NCBI RefSeq assembly: GCF_001577365.1
Contig: NZ_CP014513.1
Coordinates: 3,410,001-3,474,000 of the forward strand
Length of the DNA stretch: 64,000 nucleotides
From: Frondihabitans sp. PAMC 28766
GTDB lineage: Bacteria > Actinomycetota > Actinomycetes > Actinomycetales > Microbacteriaceae
Reading direction: 5' to 3'
Shown here: positions 8,261 through 16,379 of the stretch, in pieces
Position numbering within the stretch: the first letter of the stretch is position 1
How the letters are laid out: the number at the start of each line of letters is the position of its first letter
Notes under the pieces: generated by a model
The model's database searches: none
Told to the model about the DNA's origin: nothing
Seen by the model: only the letters and a program-made list of their open reading frames with translations
Translations under genes and position numbers: made by a program

Positions 8261-9247
8261 TCAGGCGCCGAGCACCCGGCGCATCCACGCGACACGGGCA
8301 GCCCTGGCTTCGATCGACAACTGCGCCGCGGGCGCGAAGTTGTCGAACGCGTGGTAGCCGCCGGGCCAGACGTGGAGCTCGGCGACACCGCCATGCTGCC
8401 AGATCGACGTGGCATAGGCGACGTCCTCGTCGCGGAAGACCTCGGCCGTCGCACAGTCAATGAACGTGGGCGGCAGGCCGCTGAGATCGGTCGTCCGGGC
8501 CGGCGCCGCATAGATCGACACGCCGTCCGTGCCGCGGCGGTCGCCCAGCAGGGCGTTCCAGCCCGTGTCGTTGCTCGTGCGATCCCAGACGCCGAAGCCG
8601 TCGATCTGCGCGCTCGACACGGTGTCGTTGCGGTCGTCGAGCATCGGGCAGATCAGCAGTGCGCCGGCCAGCGCAGGGCCACCCTGGTCGCGCGCGCGGA
8701 GGGCGAGCCCGGCCGCCAGGCCTCCCCCGGCGCTGACTCCCGCGACGATGAGACGCGACGGGTCGATGCCCAGCTCGGCGGCGTGCTCGGCCGCCCAGAC
8801 GAGGCCGGCGTACGAGTCGTCGACAGGCGCCGGGTCAGGATGCTCGGGCGCCAGCCGGTACTCCACCGAGACCACCACGGCGTCGAAGGCCTCGACCCAC
8901 TGCAGGTATTCGGCCGCGCCGGAGTACCGGTCGCCGGCCACCATTCCGCCCCCGTGCGTGTAGTAGATGCCGATGCCGGCCGTCTCGTGATCGTCCCGCT
9001 CGAAGATCGACAGCGCGATCTCGACGCCGCCCGCTTCGATGGTGCGCTCGGTGCGGCGGATCGCCCGGCCGCCGATGATCTCGTCGATCGGGATCGTGGG
9101 AGCAGCGCGGCGCGCTTGCAGCTTGTCCGGCGTGAGGGTCGGGTCCATCAGGTCGCCGAGCTCCTCGAGGGCCGCGCCCAGCTCGGCGTCGAACGGCGGG
9201 GCGGGGGTGCGGGCGGGAGCCAGGGTGCGGTCGGGCTGGTCGGTCAC
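8261..9247 (-). CDS. Alpha/beta hydrolase of the hormone-sensitive lipase family (esterase)
   Basis: A 328-residue cytoplasmic esterase. Landmarks are the HGGG oxyanion motif in YYTHGGGMVAGDRY, the nucleophile elbow GVSAGGGLAAG (Ser in GxSAGG), the acid aspartate in EVFRDEDVAYA and the histidine in GGYHAFDNFA. These define the HSL/acetyl-esterase group, which hydrolyses short acyl esters. The GTG start at 9247 is preceded by GAAGGAGACACC, a good ribosome binding site. A longer in-frame extension exists only because the frame stays open through the upstream acetyltransferase gene. The natural substrate is unknown. Confidence 0.93.
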   Translation of the reverse strand: MTDQPDRTLAPARTPAPPFDAELGAALEELGDLMDPTLTPDKLQARRAAPTIPIDEIIGGRAIRRTERTIEAGGVEIALSIFERDDHETAGIGIYYTHGGGMVAGDRYSGAAEYLQWVEAFDAVVVSVEYRLAPEHPDPAPVDDSYAGLVWAAEHAAELGIDPSRLIVAGVSAGGGLAAGLALRARDQGGPALAGALLICPMLDDRNDTVSSAQIDGFGVWDRTSNDTGWNALLGDRRGTDGVSIYAAPARTTDLSGLPPTFIDCATAEVFRDEDVAYATSIWQHGGVAELHVWPGGYHAFDNFAPAAQLSIEARAARVAWMRRVLGA

Positions 9248-9282
9248 GGTGTCTCCTTCGACTGCGCGGGTGGTGTGGCGGG

Positions 9283-9762
9283 TCAGAGCGGTTTGATCAT
9301 GCGTGTCGAGGCGACGGCGTAGCCGAGCGAGTCGTAGAGGCCGCGCGCCACTTCGTTGTCGCCGAAGACGTTGAGGCCGATCTTGCTCCAGCCTTCCGCC
9401 TTCGACACCTCCTCGGCGGCGAGCATCGTCGCCCGGCCGAGGCCAGCCCCGCGGTGATCCTGCTCGATGACGATGTCGTACACGTATCCCGAGCCGTCGA
9501 ACGAGGGATGCGGCCCGACCCACAGCACGCCGGCCTTCTCGCCGGCCGCGTCGAGCACGGCCAGCACGTGCATGCGCGCCGTCTGCAGCCCGTCGGGCAG
9601 GGCGCCGAAGAACTCCTTCTCGGAGCGAGCGCGCGCCGACTCCGGCGAGATGCCGCTCGAGCGCTCGAGGCTCTCGGCGTAGTCGGCGAGCTGCGCGTCG
9701 CGCCACGCGGCGAACTCGTCGTCGGTCAGCGGGCGGGTGCGGGCGGGCTCTGCGATGCTCAT
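9283..9762 (-). CDS. GNAT-family N-acetyltransferase
   Basis: A 159-residue GNAT protein. The acetyl-CoA loop is visible in VIEQDHRGAGLGRATMLAAE (R-G-x-G-x-G/A pattern), followed by NVFGDNEVARGLYDSLGYAV, the usual motif B and C-terminal end. It transfers acetyl from acetyl-CoA to an amine or protein substrate not identifiable here. The start at MSIAEPART gives a complete domain. It lies 35 bp upstream of the esterase on the same strand and is probably co-transcribed with it. Confidence 0.9.
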   Translation of the reverse strand: MSIAEPARTRPLTDDEFAAWRDAQLADYAESLERSSGISPESARARSEKEFFGALPDGLQTARMHVLAVLDAAGEKAGVLWVGPHPSFDGSGYVYDIVIEQDHRGAGLGRATMLAAEEVSKAEGWSKIGLNVFGDNEVARGLYDSLGYAVASTRMIKPL

Positions 9763-9795
9763 CGCGCCGAGAATACCCCGCGGCCCCGCCCGCCG

Positions 9796-10419
9796 TCAGC
9801 GTGCGAGCCCCAGGAGGCGCGACGCAGTCTCGGTGAAGACCTCGACGACGGGTGCGTAGTCGATACGGTCGCGCACGGCGGCGCGGATGCTCAGCCCGTC
9901 GACCAGGGCCATGACGCTGACGGCGGCCTCCCGAGGGTCGGGCACCAGGAGCCCATCGCTCACGATCCCCTCCTCGATGAGCTCTGCGAGCGCGTCGTAG
10001 TCGAGCAGCATCTGGCCCTCGACGGCGTCGGCGAGCGCGGGTCGCCGCCGGCTGTCCTGCCAGGCGTCAAGCCAGAGGAGGCTGATCGTGTCGCGCCCCG
10101 GGTCGACGTACGAGTCGAGGAGGGCGCCGAGCTGCCCGGCGACCGATGTCGGAGCGGCGGCACGGGCCGAGGCGTACAGCTCGTCCCGCTCGCGGGCCGC
10201 AGCGAGCACGAAGGCGGCGGCGACGAGGTCGTCGATCGACGAGAAGTAGTGGGTGACGAGACCCGGCACGACCCCGAGATCCTGAGCAACCCTTTTCGCC
10301 GTGACTGCGCCGAGGCCGTCGCCGATCGCCAGCCGGCTTGCCGCCTCGACGATCTCGTCGCGGCGCTCGACGGGGCTCTTGCGCCGTCGAGGTTTCTCGC
10401 GTGTAACAACATCGGCCAT
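9796..10419 (-). CDS. TetR-family transcriptional regulator
   Basis: A 207-residue TetR/AcrR-type repressor with an N-terminal helix-turn-helix (ERRDEIVEAASRLAIGDGLG and KRVAQDLGVVPGLVTHYFSS) and an all-helical ligand domain resembling the BetI-like C-terminal group. It is divergent from the NCS1 permease gene with 68 bp between starts, and that spacer carries two TGTTG-type repeats. It probably represses the permease and perhaps the downstream lyase-like gene in response to a nitrogenous ligand. That regulatory role is inferred from the arrangement. Confidence 0.92.
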   Translation of the reverse strand: MADVVTREKPRRRKSPVERRDEIVEAASRLAIGDGLGAVTAKRVAQDLGVVPGLVTHYFSSIDDLVAAAFVLAAARERDELYASARAAAPTSVAGQLGALLDSYVDPGRDTISLLWLDAWQDSRRRPALADAVEGQMLLDYDALAELIEEGIVSDGLLVPDPREAAVSVMALVDGLSIRAAVRDRIDYAPVVEVFTETASRLLGLAR

Positions 10420-10421
10420 GT

Positions 10422-10468
10422 TGTTGACTCTAGGGCCAACAGTGCTGTTGACTCCAGCACCAATAACA
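10422..10468. promoter_or_regulatory. Putative TetR operators between regulator and NCS1 permease
   Basis: TGTTG at 10422-10426 is mirrored by CAACA at 10437-10441. A second TGTTGACTC follows at 10446 with an ATAACA half-site at about 10463-10468. The repeated TGTTGACTC elements and their position over the presumed divergent promoter suggest repressor sites. Confidence 0.5.
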
Positions 10469-10487
10469 GATCGCGGAAGGGCGAACC

Positions 10488-11957
10488 ATGAGCAGCACTG
10501 TCGAAGTCGAGCCGCGCGCCGACCGGTCAGGTCGAATCGAGACGCACGGCACCGACTACGTCCCCGACGCCGAGCGGCACGGTCGGCCCCGCTCGCTCTT
10601 CGCGATCTGGGCTGCGTCGAACATCACCTACCTCTACGTCGTGCTCGGCGGGCTCATGGTGATGCTCGGCCTGAACCTGTGGCAGGCGGGCCTCGTCATC
10701 GTCGCGGGCAACCTCTTCTGGATCGCCGTCGGCTTCGTCGCGATCAGCGGGCCGGCGGCCGGCACCCCGAGCGAGATCATCACGCGCGCCATGTACGGCG
10801 TGCGGGGCAACCGGGTCTACACGCTGATCCTCGGCTGGGTCGTCGGTGTCGCCTACGAGGCCATCAACCTCGCGACCGGGTCGCTCGCCGGGTTCGCCCT
10901 GGTGCACTACTTCTTCGGCGCAGTGCCACTCTGGTCGAAGGCGGCGATCATCGTCGGCACCGCCGTGGTGACCTTCACCATCGCCGTGCTGGGCCACGCG
11001 ACCATCCAGCGGCTGAGCGGCGGGTTCACGTGGCTGCTCTTCGCGGCGCTCGTCGTGCTCGGCTGGTTCGTCGTGCGACACACCGATTTCCACTATGCGA
11101 CACCCGCGAACGACGCCGTGCACGGGTGGGCGCTCTGGGCCGTCGCTCTGGTCGGTTTCGCGATCATCGCGGCGTGCCCGCTCTCGTGGGGCACGAGCGC
11201 GGACTTCTCGCGCTATCTGCCGGCCGCCTCGTCGCCTCGGGCCGTCATGGGCTGGACCTTCCTCGGCAGCTTCCTGCCGTCCGTCGTGCTCAGCCTGCTC
11301 GGCGCCTTCGCGGCCACGGCGGTCGACATGACCGACCCGCAGACGTCGCTCGAGGGCATCCTGCCCAGTTGGTTCTACGCCGCGTTCCTCGGCATGATCA
11401 TCGTCGGTCTCATCACCAACAACGTGCTGACCGCCTACAGCACCGGCCTCGCGCTCCAGGCCGCCGGGGTGCCGTGGCGGCGGTCGGTCACCGTGGTCTT
11501 CGACGCGGCGGTCGCCGTCGGGGTGACCGGCTACGCGCTGTTCGTGACGAATTTTCTCGACGCGATCAGCAGCATCCTGACCCTCACCGTCGCCCTGCTC
11601 GGCCCGGCCATGGCGATCTACGTGATCGACATCGTGCGGCGCCGCAACCGGTACGACCACACCGCTCTCGCCGACGAGTCGCCGTCGAGCCCGTTCTGGT
11701 ACCACCGCGGCTGGAACTGGGCCGGCATCGTCGCCCTCGTCGCGGGGGCCGCGGCCGCGACACTCTGCATCGACACGACCCCGTTCACCGGGCCGGTCTC
11801 GGCGGCGCTCGGCGGGGCCGACCTCTCGGCGATCGTCGGGCCGCTCGTCGGCGGTGTCGCCTACGGGGTGCTGAGCAGGATCACGGCGCCGCGGGCTGTG
11901 GTGCGCGGCGGGACCGCTCGGCGCGCCGGGTCGGGCACTCGGGCTGCGTCGTCCTGA
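10488..11957 (+). CDS. NCS1-family purine/cytosine permease-like transporter
   Basis: A 489-residue polytopic membrane protein of the nucleobase:cation symporter 1 family. Typical segments are SLFAIWAASNITYLYVVLGG near the N-terminus, GTPSEIITRAMYGVRGNRVY in the loop after TM2-3, and ADFSRYLPAASSP in the conserved cytosine-permease motif. About twelve membrane helices are evident by hydrophobicity. Family members import cytosine, purines, hydantoins, thiamine or related heterocycles. It is preceded by GGAAGGG, is divergent from a TetR gene, and is followed 149 bp later by an ammonia-lyase-fold gene, suggesting uptake and processing of the same compound. Confidence 0.93.
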   Translation: MSSTVEVEPRADRSGRIETHGTDYVPDAERHGRPRSLFAIWAASNITYLYVVLGGLMVMLGLNLWQAGLVIVAGNLFWIAVGFVAISGPAAGTPSEIITRAMYGVRGNRVYTLILGWVVGVAYEAINLATGSLAGFALVHYFFGAVPLWSKAAIIVGTAVVTFTIAVLGHATIQRLSGGFTWLLFAALVVLGWFVVRHTDFHYATPANDAVHGWALWAVALVGFAIIAACPLSWGTSADFSRYLPAASSPRAVMGWTFLGSFLPSVVLSLLGAFAATAVDMTDPQTSLEGILPSWFYAAFLGMIIVGLITNNVLTAYSTGLALQAAGVPWRRSVTVVFDAAVAVGVTGYALFVTNFLDAISSILTLTVALLGPAMAIYVIDIVRRRNRYDHTALADESPSSPFWYHRGWNWAGIVALVAGAAAATLCIDTTPFTGPVSAALGGADLSAIVGPLVGGVAYGVLSRITAPRAVVRGGTARRAGSGTRAASS

Positions 11958-12106
11958 CGAGCGGGCGGGACGTCTGGCTGGCGGGCGCGCGGTCTGCGGG
12001 CAGCGTGAGGTCGGCGGAGCCGGCGTGTGCCCGCGATCCGGACTCCGCCCCGCGATCTCAGCAGCCCGTGCCAGAGTGGAGGCGTGACGCCGACAAGCTC
12101 CCGCCG

Positions 12107-13558
12107 ATGAGCCCCACCCACCCCGACGCCCTCAAAGTCGACGCCCCGGCCGACCTCGACGCCGACGCCTGCATGGCGGTGGCCGACGGGCGGCACCTCC
12201 GGCTCGGCGGCGAACTGGTGGCACGGCTGGGCGGGCGACGCGAGCAGCTGCTGCGCCGACTCGAGCGCGGCGACGCGGTGTACGGGGTCACGACGGGCAT
12301 GGGCGCGGCCAGCACCGTCCGGCTCGATGCCGACGCGCAGCGACGACAGCAAGAGAACCTCATGCGAGCCCGCGCCGTCGGCTCCGGGCCGTGGCTCGAC
12401 GCCCATGAGACCCGCCTCGCCATCGCCGTCCGCCTCCGAACCCTCCTCAACGGCGACGCCGGAGTGTCTCCCGAGCTCTGCCAGCACCTCGTCGAAATGC
12501 TGAACCGCAGCGCGCTGCCCCCGATCCCGGCCACGCGCAACGGAGCCGCCGGCGAGATCATCCCCCTCGCCCACCTCGGGGCGGCGATCATCGCGGGCAG
12601 CCCGGAGGTGAGTGTCGCCCCCTTCGGCCTCGGCCCGAAAGAGGGCGTCGCGCTCATCGAGGGTGTGCCGGTGGCGACCGCGCTGGTGCTCGCCCGGGTG
12701 CGGCAGTCCCGCATCCTGGGCCGGGTCGTCGAGGCTGCGCTGTCGGCCGAGCTCGACCTCACGAATGCCAGCCGCGATCCGCTGCGCGACGAGGTGATCC
12801 GCGGCGACGACGTCCAGCAAGCGATCGCCGGGCGCATCCGCGAGGGCGCAGGATCACGGGCGGTCGCCTCGGCCCTGCAGGCCCCGGTCTCGTTCCGCGT
12901 CACGGCGCCGGCGCTGGCTCATCTCGAGCGCACCGCCGTCGCCCTCGGGCTGGCCGCACGGCGAGCTCTCGACGGGGTCACCGACTCCCCTGCCTTCGTC
13001 GATGTCGAAGCGGGTGCCGAAGACGAGACTCGCGACGACACCGCGTTCATCGGCACCGCCGGCTTCGACGGCTTCGAGCTGGCGGCCGGCCTCGACGCCC
13101 TCCGCTCGGCCGTCATCCACCTCGCCGAACTGTCCGCCGCACGTCTGCACCGCCTCCTTGACGACCGCGTGACCGGCCTCCCGCGCCAGCTCTCGTCGCA
13201 GCCGGGCCTCCACGCCGGCATGGTCACCGTGCACAAGCGGGCCGCGGGGGTCGTCCACGAACTCGTGCGAAGCTCGGCCCCTGCGAGCCTCGGCCTGATC
13301 GAGACGTCGCTCGGCCAGGAGGACGCGCAGTCGTTCGCGCTCGAAGCGGCCGCCGCGTGCGAGAAGTCCCTCGACGGCCTGCGCGACGTGCTCGCGTGCG
13401 AGATGCTGGCGATCGTCCAGGCGAGACGCCTCGGAGGCGCGACAGCGAACGACGCGATGTGGGGCCAGGTCGACGGGATCCTGCCCCCGGGAACAGCAGA
13501 CCGCCCCTTCGGCCTCGACGTCGAGGCTCTGATGGGCTGGATCGCCTCCCGCCACTGA
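12107..13558 (+). CDS. Aromatic amino acid lyase (HAL/PAL) family protein lacking the MIO serine
   Basis: A 483-residue homologue of histidine ammonia-lyase. The N-terminal tyrosine loop VYGVTTGMGA, the RNGAAGEIIPLAHLGA segment, QAPVSFR and the GQEDAQSF block all align with HAL landmarks. The Ala-Ser-Gly that self-cyclises to the MIO electrophile is Ala-Ala-Gly here, and the tyrosine equivalent to HutH Tyr280 (QDPYSLR) is Val, while Gln, Arg and the late Glu are kept. MIO chemistry is therefore unlikely. The ATG at 12107 is used; an in-frame GTG at 12068 is an alternative. The gene follows an NCS1 permease. Its function is unknown. Confidence 0.85.
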   Translation: MSPTHPDALKVDAPADLDADACMAVADGRHLRLGGELVARLGGRREQLLRRLERGDAVYGVTTGMGAASTVRLDADAQRRQQENLMRARAVGSGPWLDAHETRLAIAVRLRTLLNGDAGVSPELCQHLVEMLNRSALPPIPATRNGAAGEIIPLAHLGAAIIAGSPEVSVAPFGLGPKEGVALIEGVPVATALVLARVRQSRILGRVVEAALSAELDLTNASRDPLRDEVIRGDDVQQAIAGRIREGAGSRAVASALQAPVSFRVTAPALAHLERTAVALGLAARRALDGVTDSPAFVDVEAGAEDETRDDTAFIGTAGFDGFELAAGLDALRSAVIHLAELSAARLHRLLDDRVTGLPRQLSSQPGLHAGMVTVHKRAAGVVHELVRSSAPASLGLIETSLGQEDAQSFALEAAAACEKSLDGLRDVLACEMLAIVQARRLGGATANDAMWGQVDGILPPGTADRPFGLDVEALMGWIASRH

Positions 13559-13576
13559 CCGCGACGACCGCAGCGC

Positions 13577-13732
13577 TCAGGTGCGGGGAGGCTCCCCCGA
13601 GGTCGCCTCGGCCTCGTACTTCGCCCAGGACACGACGGCGAACGGGTCGGGCTCCTGGCCCGCATGGACCGCGCGCGCGATCTCGTTCGCGTAGACGTCT
13701 CGCATCTCGCGTGCGGCTTCTCGTAGCGGCAT
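13577..13732 (-). CDS. Small hypothetical protein (51 aa)
   Basis: Reads MPLREAAREMRDVYANEIAR and then AVHAGQEPDPFAVVSWAKYE. The start at 13732 is decided by GAGGGG six bases upstream; a longer frame starting at 13786 has no ribosome binding site. The protein is soluble and mixed-charge with one probable amphipathic helix. I recognise no named family. It is convergent with the ammonia-lyase-like gene. Confidence 0.55.
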   Translation of the reverse strand: MPLREAAREMRDVYANEIARAVHAGQEPDPFAVVSWAKYEAEATSGEPPRT

Positions 13733-13844
13733 GTCGATCCCCTCGATCGTCTGGCACCGGCCGTCCCGACCCCCGCCGTCAATCATGACCCGAGACGTGG
13801 CCTCGTGTCAGCCCCCGTCCGGGCTCCGCTCGTGCGCCGGCCCG

Positions 13845-14237
13845 TCAGGCCACGCGAGGAGGGACGACGATCTCGACGAGAGCGTCGATGTGCCGGAAGT
13901 CGACCGGGTTGAGCGTGGCGAGGCTGGCCCCGAGCTCGTAGGCGGTGGCTGCGATCATGATGTCGCGCGCACGGGCCTTGCCCGGCGCGTGCGGGTGAAT
14001 GGCCGTCATGAGCTCGGCGTGGAATGTGGCAGTGGACTCGGTGTAGGGCAGCCATTGAATGCCCGTCCTCCGAATTCGGGCAAGCCGAGCCTGCCTCTGA
14101 CTGTGCATCGAAATGCTCTTGGCCGTCGCGACGCCGAAGTGCAACTCGCCGAGGACGACTGCACTCGACACGTAGTCGCCGGCGGGAATGTCGAGCTGGT
14201 CGTAGGCGATGAGCACTGACGTGTCGAACAGGATCAC
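13845..14237 (-). CDS. PIN-domain toxin (VapC-like)
   Basis: A 130-residue PIN-domain ribonuclease-type toxin. It begins VILFDTSVLIAYDQL with the first metal-binding aspartate, has the ELHFG glutamate and the RDIMIAATAYELGASLATLN block with later acidic residues. Family members cleave tRNA or mRNA using Mg ions and are neutralised by a cognate antitoxin. The GTG start overlaps the antitoxin stop (GTGA), the standard toxin-antitoxin coupling; the longer frame continues inside the antitoxin gene. The specific RNA target is unknown. Confidence 0.9.
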   Translation of the reverse strand: MILFDTSVLIAYDQLDIPAGDYVSSAVVLGELHFGVATAKSISMHSQRQARLARIRRTGIQWLPYTESTATFHAELMTAIHPHAPGKARARDIMIAATAYELGASLATLNPVDFRHIDALVEIVVPPRVA

Positions 14238-14602
14238 AGCCCGGCTTCCTCCCACGGGTCGATCAGTGGCTCTTCGGGTGCGGCCTGGTCGGTGTCGTGA
14301 AGCCACTCGTCGATCTCGTCCGTCGTCATCCGCGGCACCGGGAAGCGAGCCATTGCAGCGTCGAAGTCTGCGGAGCTGACGCCGACCCGTTCGACCCGAT
14401 GCCCGGGGCCGTCCACGAGGATCACATCGAGGACCTCCAGCGGAACGATGCCCGCAACGGGTCGACCGTTGATCGTCACGACACGCATGATGTGATCGGC
14501 CTCGACCTCAGCCACGACCTTGGAGGCGTTCTGCTTGAGTTCGCGAACGCCGACGGAGGGAAGCCCCGCACGAGCCCCGTCGCGAGCACTGTGGGTGATC
14601 AT
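14234..14602 (-). CDS. Phd/YefM-type antitoxin
   Basis: A 122-residue antitoxin. VGVRELKQNASKVVAEVEAD and MRVVTINGRPVAGIVPLEVL are the Phd/YefM DNA-binding N-domain. The C-terminal part, ending WEEAGL, would wrap the PIN toxin. The start MITHSARD is preferred (GAGG seven bases upstream); the longer frame would begin inside the operator palindrome at 14623-14640. The gene overlaps vapC by four bases and probably represses its own promoter. Confidence 0.88.
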   Translation of the reverse strand: MITHSARDGARAGLPSVGVRELKQNASKVVAEVEADHIMRVVTINGRPVAGIVPLEVLDVILVDGPGHRVERVGVSSADFDAAMARFPVPRMTTDEIDEWLHDTDQAAPEEPLIDPWEEAGL

Positions 14603-14622
14603 GACCTCAAGCCTACCGATCT

Positions 14623-14640
14623 TGTAGAACAAGTTCTACA
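14623..14640. promoter_or_regulatory. Toxin-antitoxin operator palindrome
   Basis: TGTAGAACAAGTTCTACA is an 18-bp inverted repeat with 8-bp perfect arms, located 21-38 bp upstream of the antitoxin start. It sits where a core promoter would be, as expected for autoregulation by the antitoxin or toxin-antitoxin complex. Confidence 0.75.
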
Positions 14641-14649
14641 GCGACCGCG

Positions 14650-14973
14650 TCAGGCGGAGGGGTCGTCGGCGCCAGGGGCGGTGAGGGCCGCGAGGAGGCC
14701 GGGGAACTTCTCGTCGAGCTCGGTGCGCCGCAATTGGATCGAGTGGTTGCGCCCATCGACGATGGTGCGTGTGAGGCCCGCCTCGCGCAGGATCTTGAAA
14801 TGGTGCGACATCGTCGACTTCGTCACGTCCAGCCTCCAGCCGTCGAGCGTCTTCGATCGAGGCTCGCCGTCGGCGAGGACGCTGATGATGTGCAACCGGA
14901 TCGGGTCGGCGACGGCCTTCAGGATCTCGACGAGCTCGACGTCCGCGATGTCGGGAACGGGGTAGTCGGGCAC
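14650..14973 (-). CDS. ArsR-family winged-helix regulator
   Basis: A 107-residue regulator with ELVEILKAVADPIRLHIISV, the recognition segment DVTKSTMSHHFKILREAGLT and the wing RTIVDGRNHSIQLRR, all typical of ArsR/SmtB proteins. No metal-binding cysteine cluster is visible, so the ligand is probably not a metal. It is divergent from an MFS efflux gene with 56 bp between starts, and two inverted repeats lie in that gap. It most likely represses the transporter. Confidence 0.92.
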   Translation of the reverse strand: MPDYPVPDIADVELVEILKAVADPIRLHIISVLADGEPRSKTLDGWRLDVTKSTMSHHFKILREAGLTRTIVDGRNHSIQLRRTELDEKFPGLLAALTAPGADDPSA

Positions 14974-14990
14974 GTGGGACCTCTCCGAAT

Positions 14991-15026
14991 TAGTTCGACA
15001 ATCATCAAACTATCCGCTAACTTGAT
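14991..15026. promoter_or_regulatory. Overlapping inverted repeats in the arsR-MFS spacer
   Basis: TAGTT (14991-14995) pairs with AACTA (15008-15012), and ATCAA (15004-15008) pairs with TTGAT (15022-15026). The segment is AT-rich against a GC-rich background and lies just upstream of both starts, so it is a likely ArsR operator over divergent promoters. Confidence 0.5.
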
Positions 15027-15029
15027 CGT

Positions 15030-16271
15030 ATGACGGTTATCGAACAATCGTACTCCTCGCGCATCGTGACGCTGCGCCTCGGCATCCTGGCCGCCGGTCT
15101 CTTCGTGGTCGGCACGAACGCCTTCGTCATCGCGGGCCTGCTCGGCCGCATCGCCGACGGGCTGCACACCACCGAGGCCCGCGTCGGCTACTCGATCACG
15201 CTCTACTCGCTGATAGTCGCGGTGGCCTCACCGATCGTCTCGATCGTCTTCGCGAGCATGGACCGCACCCGACTCATGGCCGGCGGGCTGGCGGTCATCG
15301 CGATCGGTACGGCCATCACGGCGATCGCGCCGAGCCTCGCGGTCTTCGAGCTGGGCCGGGTCCTCGCCGCGTTCGGCGGCGCCGCACTCGTGCCCGCTGC
15401 CACCGCAGCCGCGCCCACTCTGCTTCCGCCCGATCAGCGCGGCCGCGCCCTCGCCATCGCCGCCCTCGGCTTCACACTGGCCACCGCGCTCGGCTCCCCC
15501 GTCGGCACCGCCCTGGCGGCCGGCGGCGACTGGCGACTGCCCCTCGGCGCCCTGGCCGTGCTCGGCGCGGTGGTCGCCGTCGTTCTCGCCGTCGTGGTCC
15601 GCGGCGTTCCCGTCGGGCCGGTGATCGGCGTGCGCGAGCGCCTCGGCGCCCTGCGCGGTCGCGCGATCGTCCTGACGCTCGTGGCGGTGCTCGTGCTCAC
15701 CACGGCCTTCAACGTCGTGTACATCTTCTCGGCCCCGGTCACGGCGAAAGCGACGGCAGGGTCCAGCGGCCTCCTCGCGATCCTGCTGCTGCTCTACGGC
15801 GTCGGCGGCATCATCGGCACGAACCTGTCCGGCCGTCTGACCGACCGGCTCGGCAGCCGAACCGTGGTGGCCATCGGGCTGAGCGGCGAGGCGGTGGTCC
15901 TCGCGATCCTGCCGCTCGTCGAGGGGTCGTACGCGACCCTCGCGGTGGGCTTCGTACTGTGGGGCGTCCTTGCCTTCGGCGTGGTGGTGCCCGTGCAGCA
16001 CCGCCTCGTCGGCATCGAGCCGAAAGTCGCCGGCATCGCCCTCTCGTGGTATTCGACGGCGATGTACGTCGGAATCGCCCTTGCGCCGATTCTCGGCGCA
16101 GCCGTTCTTGGCGGATTCGGCTCTCTGCCGGGCGCGAGCGCCGTGCCCTTGGTCGGCGCAGCTCTCGCGGTCATCGCCCTGGCGCTTTTCCTGCTGGGCT
16201 TCGTACGTTCTCGGCAAGTGACTGCGGGCGAAAAGCGCAAGCCGTCACACGATCTTCACACAGAGGTCTAG
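15030..16271 (+). CDS. MFS transporter, drug:H+ antiporter-type (AraJ/YdhP-like)
   Basis: A 413-residue major facilitator with about twelve hydrophobic segments. The region VGTNAFVIAGLLGRIADGLH in TM1 and the TM2-3 loop with ASMDRTRLMAGGLAVIAIG, as well as the TM4-5 block GFTLATALGSPVGTALAAGG (motif C-like), fit DHA1 efflux pumps of the AraJ/YdhP/PbuE type. It is predicted to export small hydrophobic or purine-like compounds using proton motive force. The divergent ArsR-type gene is the probable local repressor. Confidence 0.9.
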   Translation: MTVIEQSYSSRIVTLRLGILAAGLFVVGTNAFVIAGLLGRIADGLHTTEARVGYSITLYSLIVAVASPIVSIVFASMDRTRLMAGGLAVIAIGTAITAIAPSLAVFELGRVLAAFGGAALVPAATAAAPTLLPPDQRGRALAIAALGFTLATALGSPVGTALAAGGDWRLPLGALAVLGAVVAVVLAVVVRGVPVGPVIGVRERLGALRGRAIVLTLVAVLVLTTAFNVVYIFSAPVTAKATAGSSGLLAILLLLYGVGGIIGTNLSGRLTDRLGSRTVVAIGLSGEAVVLAILPLVEGSYATLAVGFVLWGVLAFGVVVPVQHRLVGIEPKVAGIALSWYSTAMYVGIALAPILGAAVLGGFGSLPGASAVPLVGAALAVIALALFLLGFVRSRQVTAGEKRKPSHDLHTEV

Positions 16272-16379
16272 CCCCAGTCATAGGGACTGTGTTTGGATTC
16301 GGACATCGCGTCGCTCCGGGCTCCGCTCGATCGGAACCGCCAGGGGGGTCGACGCGCGTCAACCAACGTCGGAGGACCC

